From Endomicrobium sp. (GTDB taxonomy: Bacteria > Elusimicrobiota > Endomicrobiia > Endomicrobiales > Endomicrobiaceae), in contig JAISDY010000042.1 in NCBI GenBank assembly GCA_031264425.1, positions 1 to 5,386 on the forward strand: a stretch of 5,386 nt of DNA, written 5' to 3'. Position numbers and translations under genes: made by a program. Positions 1 to 4,371 of the stretch are shown here, piece after piece. The notes below the pieces were generated by a model, which was not told the DNA's origin, did no database searches, and worked only from the letters and a program-made list of their open reading frames with translations. Each line of letters opens with the position of its first letter. The first letter of the stretch is position 1.

Positions 1-33
1 AATTTGAGCTGTGCCAAAAAATAAAATCTTCAC
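1..33 (-). CDS. fmt: Methionyl-tRNA formyltransferase, N-terminal fragment (partial)
   Basis: Only the first 11 codons are in the window, starting at GTG (33-31) and running off the left edge. They read MKILFFGTAQI, which matches the usual first strand and glycine turn of Fmt proteins (MKI-x-F-x-GT-x-x-F/I). Fmt transfers a formyl group from 10-formyl-tetrahydrofolate to Met-tRNA(fMet) in the cytoplasm so that translation can start. The start codon overlaps the def stop codon in the tetranucleotide GTGA, a typical translational-coupling arrangement. An AAAGG Shine-Dalgarno site (minus strand of 40-44) lies 6 bases upstream, inside def. The call rests on the short peptide plus the very common def-fmt gene order; nothing of the catalytic domain is visible. 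Confidence 0.82.
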   Translation of the reverse strand, partial: MKILFFGTAQI

Positions 34-536
34 CAGTCGCCTTTCTTTTTTCTTCTTTTTATTTCTTTTTCTATATTTTTTCTCTTCCAATCCGGGAGAT
101 AATCTATAAAAATCTTTGCGTCCAAATGGTCTATTTCGTGTTGAATCGCTCTTGCAAGAAGACCTTCAGCTTCAATCGTTTTATTTTTACCTTCTAAATC
201 CGTATATTCCGCCGCAATATTAGAAAAACGTTTCACCTCGGCAAAAATCTCTGGAAGCGACAAACATCCTTCTTGCTCTAATATTTTATTGCCTCCGGAA
301 ACTATTTTTGGATTTACCATAACCAACGGCAACTTTTTATCAGGATCAACGTCAATAACACATACCCTTAAAGAAACTCCCACTTGAGGAGCAGCCAAGC
401 CCAAACCGCGCGACGAATACATTGTTTCAAGCATATCTTCAGTAAGACGTTTTATATCTTTACTAATTTTTTGAACAAAATCTGACTTCTTTCTCAAAAC
501 AGGATCGCCGTACTTTTTTATCTCTAGCTTTGCCAT
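30..536 (-). CDS. def: Peptide deformylase
   Basis: Peptide deformylase removes the N-formyl group from nascent proteins at the ribosome exit tunnel, using a divalent metal, usually Fe2+. All three family motifs are present in the 168 residues: GLGLAAPQVG at 44-53, EGCLS at 89-93 with metal ligand C91, and QHEIDHL at 132-138 with ligands H133 and H137 and catalytic E134. The length is normal. The residue after HLD is Ala140 where Gly is usual, a mild change. The C-terminus (about 148-166) is strongly basic (WKRKNIEKEIKRRKKKG); in E. coli the C-terminal helix of this enzyme binds the ribosome, so a similar role is inferred. The ATG start fits the family N-terminus; the only SD-like site is a weak GGTG (541-544) 4 bases upstream. 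The gene overlaps fmt by 4 bases, so the two products of the formylation/deformylation cycle are probably co-translated. Confidence 0.97.
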   Translation of the reverse strand: MAKLEIKKYGDPVLRKKSDFVQKISKDIKRLTEDMLETMYSSRGLGLAAPQVGVSLRVCVIDVDPDKKLPLVMVNPKIVSGGNKILEQEGCLSLPEIFAEVKRFSNIAAEYTDLEGKNKTIEAEGLLARAIQHEIDHLDAKIFIDYLPDWKRKNIEKEIKRRKKKGDW

Positions 537-752
537 AGTGCACCAATTCTATCATTTTATCGGAAATGTTTTCAATTCTTACAAAACATGGCTTATATTT
601 GCTTAGTGTCTGAATTTTAGTTTGGCTTCCTCTCTTGAAAGAAAACGTCAAGATATTTTTGATTAACGATTGTAAGATTTACTGATTTTTGAGCAAAGAC
701 TAAAGGTAGTATAAAATGCCATTTTATATCATGCTTAAGCAATCTTTGTGTA
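537..752. other. Intergenic region between tRNA-Val and def
   Basis: I see no convincing gene in these 216 bases. They hold AT-rich inverted repeats: an 8-bp stem with a 3-base loop at 710-728 (TATAAAAT/ATTTTATA), a 6-bp stem at 633-638/648-653, and a 7-bp stem ATGTTTT/AAAACAT near 567-590. None has a GC-rich stem followed by a T run in the minus direction, so none is a good intrinsic terminator. The region could be the spacer of a tRNA-def-fmt transcript that is processed at the tRNA 3' end, or it could carry a separate def promoter. Confidence 0.5.
669..696 (-). promoter_or_regulatory. Possible sigma70-type promoter for def-fmt
   Basis: On the minus strand a TACAAT box (669-674; one mismatch to TATAAT) lies 16 bases after TTGCTC (691-696; half-matching TTGACA). 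It would start RNA near 662, about 125 bases before def. The -35 match is weak and AT-rich DNA gives such boxes by chance, so this is only a candidate. Read-through from the tRNA is the alternative. Confidence 0.28.
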
Positions 753-828
753 TGGTGGGCAGTGCAGGGCTTGAACCTGCGACCTCTTCCTTGTAAGGGA
801 AATGCTCTTCCAGCTGAGCTAACTGCCC
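753..828 (-). tRNA. tRNA-Val (anticodon UAC), CCA encoded
   Basis: The minus strand folds into a complete 76-base cloverleaf. The acceptor stem is GGGCAGT with ACTGCCC, the D stem GCTC/GAGC has an 8-base loop containing GG, and the anticodon stem is TTTCC/GGAAG with one terminal T-G pair. The loop CTTACAA gives anticodon TAC, which reads valine GUA and, by wobble, other GUN codons. The variable loop is 5 bases. The T stem GCAGG/CCTGC has loop TTCAAGC. The discriminator is A and the 3' CCA is in the genome. It lies between obg and def on the same strand and has its own promoter candidates upstream. No intrinsic terminator follows it. Confidence 0.97.
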
Positions 829-856
829 GACGTAAATATTTAAGCGAATCTTCTTT

Positions 857-886
857 AAAGTACCATATTTTCAGGCGCTATGTCAA
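857..886 (-). promoter_or_regulatory. Likely promoter of the tRNA-Val gene
   Basis: On the minus strand a perfect TTGACA (-35, 881-886) is followed after 18 bases by TACTTT (-10, 857-862), which matches TATAAT at three positions and is preceded by TGG, an extended -10 signature. RNA would start near 850, about 22 bases before the mature tRNA, a usual leader length for processing by RNase P. Confidence 0.5.
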
Positions 887-911
887 ATTTCAACGCTTTA
901 ACTTATCTCCG

Positions 912-941
912 TAGATAATTGCTTACGAATTACTTTGTCAA
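912..941 (-). promoter_or_regulatory. Possible second upstream promoter for tRNA-Val
   Basis: A second perfect TTGACA on the minus strand (936-941) is followed after 18 bases by TATCTA (912-917), three of six matches to the -10 consensus. It lies 55 bases upstream of the nearer TTGACA. The -10 box overlaps a small hairpin (TTATCT, loop CCGT, AGATAA at 903-918). Confidence 0.3.
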
Positions 942-950
942 TCAGAATTT

Positions 951-979
951 ATTGAACTTTTTACCACCTCTAAAGTCAA
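951..979 (-). promoter_or_regulatory. Possible third promoter-like element between obg and tRNA-Val
   Basis: TTGACT (974-979) is separated by 17 bases from TTCAAT (951-956) on the minus strand. These match the -35 and -10 consensus at five and four of six positions. It may be a real distal start or chance in AT-rich sequence. The rest of the 829-1046 gap shows no gene and no clear terminator for the obg operon. Confidence 0.25.
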
Positions 980-1046
980 AACATAGATAAAGCCGCAATT
1001 AGTATTCTAACCACGGATTTGTTAACTTAAAATTACAAAGTATGTA

Positions 1047-2309
1047 TTATTTTTCAAAGATAAATTCAAAATTGCCAATTCGGACGGTATCTCCCGGTTT
1101 TGCGCCCATATTTTCAAGTTCTATTTCTAAGCCCATTTTTTTGAGGATATTTTGGTAACGTCTTAAAGATTCGTCCTCGCTAAATTTTGTCATTTCCGTA
1201 AGAGTTTCAACTTTTGCTCCCGTAACTACAAATACGCCGTCTTCATCAACATGGATCTTAAACTCAGGTTCATAAATATATTTTTTCACCGACACTGTTT
1301 CTATCTCTTCTTCAGGATTGAAAACGAGAGGTTTTTCAATCATTTTTACCATTTCTTTAACTAAAATTTTCACACCTTCGCCTGTCGCTGCGGAAATTTC
1401 AAATAATTTCTTGGTCTTTATATGTTTCTTAAACTTTTTAATATTTGCGGCGGCTCCGGGTAAATCAACTTTATTTAAAACTATCATGACATGCTTTTTT
1501 GCAAGATATTTGGAATACTGTTTTAATTCATTATTGATTATTTTATAGTTTTCGTAAGGATCTTTTCCGTCAAAACCGCTTACGTCTATTATATGCAATA
1601 AAACTTTTGTGCGCCTTATATGTCTCAAAAACTCAAAGCCAAGACCTTTCCCCTCGTGAGCGCCTTCAATAAGACCCGGAATATCCGCGGCAACAAACGT
1701 CTTGCCATTATAATCCACAACTCCAAGGTTTGGAGCTAACGTGGTAAAAGGGTAATCCGCTATTTTAGGTCTGGCTGCAGAAATTTGCGACAATAATGTG
1801 GATTTTCCTGCGTTTGGGAGACCAACAGAACCGACATCAGCTATCAAACGAAGTTCAAGATTGACTTCGGCACATTCTCCGGGTTCGCCTTTCTCGGCAA
1901 TTCTTGGAGCAGTGTGCTTGCCTGTCTTAAAAGAAGCGTTCCCTCTGCCGCCTCTGCCGCCCTTTACAATTAAAACCTTTTCGCCGGGATTTTTTATATC
2001 GGCAAAAATCTCTCCGTTTTTAAATATTAAAGTTCCCAAAGGAACTTTAATATTTAAATCGTCACCATACTTGCCGAACTTATCGCTCGGCAATCCTTTA
2101 TGCCCGTCTTCGGCTTTAAATTTAGGTCTGTAAGACAAATCTAAAAGAGTGGTTTTATGGGGTTCTCCTTCAAAATAAATATCACCGCCCTTACCGCCGT
2201 TCCCACCATTGGGACCACCGTAAGGCACGTATTTCTCTCTTCTAAAAGAAATACAGCCGTCGCCACCGCTCCCGGCTGTAAGAAAAATATTAACTTTGTC
2301 TATAAACAT
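1047..2309 (-). CDS. obg: GTPase Obg (CgtA), ribosome assembly factor
   Basis: Obg is a cytoplasmic GTPase that binds the 50S subunit late in its assembly and is linked to the stringent response. The 420 residues show the full three-domain layout. The glycine-rich Obg fold spans about 1-157 (GGPNGGNGGKGG at 31-42; KGGRGGRGN at 116-124). The G domain has P-loop GLPNAGKS 163-170, switch I DYPFTT 185-190, DIPG 209-212, NKVD 279-282 and SAA 306-308. A C-terminal OCT domain spans about 334-420 and ends GDTVRIGNFEF-x-F-x-K. Length is normal and no key residue is missing. The ATG start has an AGGGG site (2321-2325) 11 bases upstream. It is the last gene of rplU-rpmA-obg, 22 bases after rpmA, an arrangement common in bacteria. 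The coding sequence for residues 85-97 contains a perfect 18-bp inverted repeat, described separately. Confidence 0.98.
   Translation of the reverse strand: MFIDKVNIFLTAGSGGDGCISFRREKYVPYGGPNGGNGGKGGDIYFEGEPHKTTLLDLSYRPKFKAEDGHKGLPSDKFGKYGDDLNIKVPLGTLIFKNGEIFADIKNPGEKVLIVKGGRGGRGNASFKTGKHTAPRIAEKGEPGECAEVNLELRLIADVGSVGLPNAGKSTLLSQISAARPKIADYPFTTLAPNLGVVDYNGKTFVAADIPGLIEGAHEGKGLGFEFLRHIRRTKVLLHIIDVSGFDGKDPYENYKIINNELKQYSKYLAKKHVMIVLNKVDLPGAAANIKKFKKHIKTKKLFEISAATGEGVKILVKEMVKMIEKPLVFNPEEEIETVSVKKYIYEPEFKIHVDEDGVFVVTGAKVETLTEMTKFSEDESLRRYQNILKKMGLEIELENMGAKPGDTVRIGNFEFIFEK
2019..2058. repeat. Perfect 18-bp inverted repeat inside obg
   Basis: Bases 2019-2036 (TTTAAATATTAAAGTTCC) are the exact reverse complement of 2041-2058, with a 4-base CAAA loop. 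The stem has 3 G-C and 15 A-T pairs. It falls in the Obg-fold codons for LNIKVP-L-GTLIFK (about residues 85-97), so both strands can encode almost the same peptide. The conserved VP-x-GT motif is intact and the segment aligns with other Obg proteins, so it is not a plain insertion. In the mRNA it would form a long hairpin about 250 bases into the gene. Confidence 0.93.
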
Positions 2310-2331
2310 TTAGGCAATAACCCCTAAATTT

Positions 2332-2583
2332 TTACTGTTCCACATTTACATAGCATCTGTCGCCTGATTTTCTAACAAACTTAACAGTTCCCGCAACTTT
2401 AGCAAAAATAGTGTTGTCTTTTCCCATACCTACATTTAGTCCCGGATGGTACTTAGTCCCTCTCTGGCGTACTATTATCGCTCCAGCTTGAGCTTTTTGA
2501 TCTCCGTATATCTTTACGCCTAACCTTTGACCATGCGAATCACGACCATTGGTGGACGATCCTTGCGCTTTTACATGTGCCAT
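2332..2583 (-). CDS. rpmA: 50S ribosomal protein L27 (bL27)
   Basis: L27 is a small basic protein of the large subunit whose N-terminal tail reaches toward the peptidyl-transferase centre. The 83-residue product has the family signature [13 protein letters not shown] at about 12-24 and [18 protein letters not shown] at about 39-56, at normal length. It begins [10 protein letters not shown], directly with the mature-type sequence. It lacks the extension that Firmicutes remove with the Prp protease, and no prp gene lies between rplU and rpmA, which agrees. The start is supported by AGGAG (2592-2596) 8 bases upstream. It follows rplU by 23 bases and precedes obg by 22, so the three are almost certainly one transcript. 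Confidence 0.98.
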   Translation of the reverse strand: MAHVKAQGSSTNGRDSHGQRLGVKIYGDQKAQAGAIIVRQRGTKYHPGLNVGMGKDNTIFAKVAGTVKFVRKSGDRCYVNVEQ

Positions 2584-2606
2584 TTTACTATCTCCTAAAA
2601 ATTTAC

Positions 2607-2921
2607 TTAAGCGTCAATCTTTGTAACTTTGATTTCAGTTACATACTGACGATGCCCCTGAAGCTTTTTATAACCTTTTTTTGGCTTTTTTTTGAACACC
2701 AACACTTTAGGCGCTCTCTTTTGAGTCACTATGGTAGCCAAGACTTTAGCGCCTTCAACTATAGGTTTTCCAACCGTTACTTTATCACCGTCAGCAAGCA
2801 AAAGAACTTGGTCAAGAATTACTTCCTGTCCTACTTCATCTTCATTAAGCTTTTCTACTACTAAACTTAATCCTTCTTCTACTTTGTACTGCTTTCCGCC
2901 TGTTTTAATTATTGCATACAT
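2607..2921 (-). CDS. rplU: 50S ribosomal protein L21 (bL21)
   Basis: L21 binds 23S rRNA in the large subunit. The 104-residue product begins [14 protein letters not shown], the conserved opening of the family, and contains [20 protein letters not shown] at about 67-85 followed by GHRQ, the basic rRNA-binding part with the K-K-GY-KK-x-GHRQ signature. Length is as usual (about 103). The ATG start has a strong AAGGAG site (2931-2936) 9 bases upstream. It is the first gene of rplU-rpmA-obg. The predicted transcription start near 2942 leaves a leader of only about 20 bases, too short for a structured ribosomal-protein leader or riboswitch, so control is probably at the promoter or by translation. 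Confidence 0.98.
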   Translation of the reverse strand: MYAIIKTGGKQYKVEEGLSLVVEKLNEDEVGQEVILDQVLLLADGDKVTVGKPIVEGAKVLATIVTQKRAPKVLVFKKKPKKGYKKLQGHRQYVTEIKVTKIDA

Positions 2922-2922
2922 T

Positions 2923-2951
2923 TTGACTTACTCCTTTCCAGAGTGTATAAT
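2923..2951 (+). promoter_or_regulatory. Promoter of the aminotransferase gene (rightward)
   Basis: TTGACT (2923-2928), 17 bases, then a perfect TATAAT (2946-2951) make a near-consensus sigma70-type promoter. RNA would start near 2958, about 56 bases before the GTG start. The -35 box sits inside the rplU leader, between its Shine-Dalgarno site and start codon, and the -10 box overlaps that of the leftward rplU promoter. Confidence 0.72.
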
Positions 2952-2956
2952 ATACA
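2944..2956. repeat. Perfect 6-1-6 dyad covering both -10 boxes
   Basis: TGTATA-A-TATACA is a perfect dyad centred on base 2950. It contains the rightward TATAAT (2946-2951) and the leftward TATATT (2949-2954). The symmetry may simply be what lets one site serve as -10 in both directions; a regulator operator is also possible. Confidence 0.7.
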
Positions 2957-2978
2957 ACAATTTATAAAAACTTGTCAA
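2949..2978 (-). promoter_or_regulatory. Promoter of the rplU-rpmA-obg operon (leftward)
   Basis: On the minus strand a perfect TTGACA (2973-2978) is followed after 18 bases by TATATT (2949-2954; five of six to TATAAT). RNA would start near 2942, about 20 bases before rplU. It fully overlaps the rightward aminotransferase promoter, so RNA polymerase can probably occupy only one orientation at a time. Confidence 0.7.
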
Positions 2979-3000
2979 ACACACACATTTTTATCTTTTT

Positions 3001-3007
3001 AAAGGAG
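3001..3007 (+). promoter_or_regulatory. Shine-Dalgarno site that fixes the aminotransferase start
   Basis: AAAGGAG is followed after 6 bases (CATCTC) by GTG at 3014-3016. The alternative in-frame TTG at 2972 lies in the promoter/leader region, would leave a leader of about 14 bases, and has no ribosome-binding site. GTG at 3014 is therefore taken as the start. Confidence 0.88.
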
Positions 3008-3013
3008 CATCTC

Positions 3014-4204
3014 GTGAACATTTCAAAAAGAGTACAATCCATTAAACCGTCACCAACGCTTGCCATTGATGCAAAGGCAAAAGCCTTAAAAGCGCAAGGA
3101 TTAGACATTATCAACTTTGGCGTAGGGGAGCCAGACTTTGACACACCGCAAAGTATAAAAAACGCCGCAATCAACGCAATAAACTCAGGATTTACAAAAT
3201 ATTGCCCCGTTCCGGGTACTCTTGAGATAAAAAATGCCATAATAGAAAAACTCAAAAGAGACAACAGTCTTGTTTATACTCCCGAACAAATTATAGTATC
3301 AAGCGGAGCAAAACATTCTTTGTATAATCTTTTTCAATCTATAATTGACGATGGGGACGAAGTTATAGTTCCGGCGCCTTATTGGGTGTCTTACCCAGAC
3401 ATGATTGCTCTTGCAGGAGGAAAATCAGTAATTGTCCAAACAACAGATAAAACGAATTTTAAAGCGACTCCTGAAGACATAGAAAAAGCTTTGACTCCAA
3501 AAACTAAAGCCATAGTAATCAACTCACCGTCAAATCCTACAGGAGTTACATATTCGCAGGAAGAGCTTAAAGCCATAGCGGATGTGTGCGTAAAACATAA
3601 AATTTTTATAATTTCAGACGATATATATGAAAAATTGGTATATGATAATTTTAAATTTACTTCTATAGCTCAGGTTTCGCCTCAAGCAAAAGAGCTTACA
3701 ATAACAATAAACGGTGTTTCTAAGGCTTATGCTATGACAGGTTGGAGAATAGGCTATGCCGCAGGACCAAAAGATATAATTTCCGCAATGTCTAAAATAC
3801 AGAGCCAGTCCACGTCAAATGCTTGTTCAATTTCAATCAAGGCTGCCGTTGAAGCTCTAAACGGCTCGCAAGAGTGCGTTGAAGACATGAGAAAAGAATT
3901 TGAAAAAAGAAGAGATTATATTGTAACTAGGCTTAACTCTATCCATGGGATAACCTGTAGAAAGCCCGAGGGGGCTTTCTATGTTTTCCCAAATATTAAG
4001 GGATTGCTTGGAAAAACTTTTAATAGTAAAACTATAAATACAGATTTGGAATTTGCAGATTATTTGCTTAACTATGCAAAAATTGCTGTTGTTCCCGGAG
4101 CGGCTTTTGGGGCTGAGGGCTATATAAGACTTTCTTATGCAACTTCTATTGAAAACATAAAATCAGGTATGGATAGGTTGGAAACCGCATTGAAAAAGGC
4201 ATAA
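3014..4204 (+). CDS. aspC: Class I aspartate/prephenate-type aminotransferase (PLP)
   Basis: This is a cytoplasmic PLP enzyme of fold type I that moves an amino group between aspartate (or a related amino acid) and 2-oxoglutarate. From the GTG start it has 396 residues and resembles the Thermus/Bacillus-type (1-beta) aspartate aminotransferases: the N-terminus SKRVQSIKPSPTLA, then GEPDFDTP, PYWVSYPD with W124, NSPSNPTG with N174, and SDDIYE with D202 and Y205. PLP lysine K237 lies in SKAYAMTGWRIGY, with R245 for the cofactor phosphate, and the substrate-carboxylate R372 is in YIRLSYA. K100, in SGAKHSLYNL, aligns with the side-chain carboxylate-binding lysine of the Thermus enzyme. All key residues are present. 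Some members of this group also transaminate prephenate for tyrosine/phenylalanine synthesis, so the exact substrate is open. The gene diverges from rplU through a shared promoter region and converges on the protease gene. Confidence 0.93.
   Translation: MNISKRVQSIKPSPTLAIDAKAKALKAQGLDIINFGVGEPDFDTPQSIKNAAINAINSGFTKYCPVPGTLEIKNAIIEKLKRDNSLVYTPEQIIVSSGAKHSLYNLFQSIIDDGDEVIVPAPYWVSYPDMIALAGGKSVIVQTTDKTNFKATPEDIEKALTPKTKAIVINSPSNPTGVTYSQEELKAIADVCVKHKIFIISDDIYEKLVYDNFKFTSIAQVSPQAKELTITINGVSKAYAMTGWRIGYAAGPKDIISAMSKIQSQSTSNACSISIKAAVEALNGSQECVEDMRKEFEKRRDYIVTRLNSIHGITCRKPEGAFYVFPNIKGLLGKTFNSKTINTDLEFADYLLNYAKIAVVPGAAFGAEGYIRLSYATSIENIKSGMDRLETALKKA
3958..3981. repeat. 10-bp perfect hairpin inside the aminotransferase gene
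   Basis: TAGAAAGCCC (3958-3967) and GGGCTTTCTA (3972-3981) pair perfectly around a GAGG loop. In the sense direction it is followed by TGTTTTCCC, so it looks like a poor intrinsic terminator within the coding sequence. It encodes RKPEGAFY, a conserved stretch whose codons are naturally near-palindromic. Confidence 0.85.
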
Positions 4205-4210
4205 GTATAT

Positions 4211-4238
4211 TAAGCCTTCTCATATGACTTTAGGCTTA
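4211..4238. terminator. Candidate hairpin terminator between converging genes
   Basis: TAAGCCT (4211-4217) and AGGCTTA (4232-4238) form a 7-bp stem with a 14-base loop, starting 6 bases after the aminotransferase stop. On the plus strand TTAGGTTTTA follows, a broken T run. On the minus strand ATATACTT follows. A second weak stem with one bulge lies at 4293-4302/4312-4322. Neither is a clean intrinsic terminator. The 167-base gap (4205-4371) shows no gene. Confidence 0.35.
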
Positions 4239-4371
4239 TTAGGTTTTATCCAGTATTGCAATTTAATATCCTAAAAACAAGAAATAGCCAAAGTTTATTG
4301 GATTTTCTAGTTCCATATAAACTCAGGTCTCATATTTTTTGTTTTTAGTATATTTGAGGCTTCCTAGAAAC

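Noticed and set aside
463..651. Minus-strand open frame of 62 codons overlapping the def start
   Set aside because: More than a third of it lies over def in another frame; it has no recognisable motif and no good ribosome-binding site.
710..728. Hairpin TATAAAAT/ATTTTATA as terminator of the tRNA
   Set aside because: The stem is all A-T and is not followed by a T run on the minus strand.
1798..2133. Plus-strand frame of 111 codons opposite obg
   Set aside because: Antisense to the conserved Obg fold; its one Obg-like stretch (LNIKVPKGTLIFK) is explained by the perfect palindrome.
2577..2967. Plus-strand frames opposite rplU
   Set aside because: Shadows of the conserved L21 coding sequence without motifs or ribosome-binding sites.
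2972..3013. N-terminal extension of the aminotransferase from TTG at 2972
   Set aside because: It overlaps the -35 region of the rplU promoter, has no Shine-Dalgarno site and adds 14 residues that the family lacks; GTG at 3014 has AAAGGAG 6 bases upstream.
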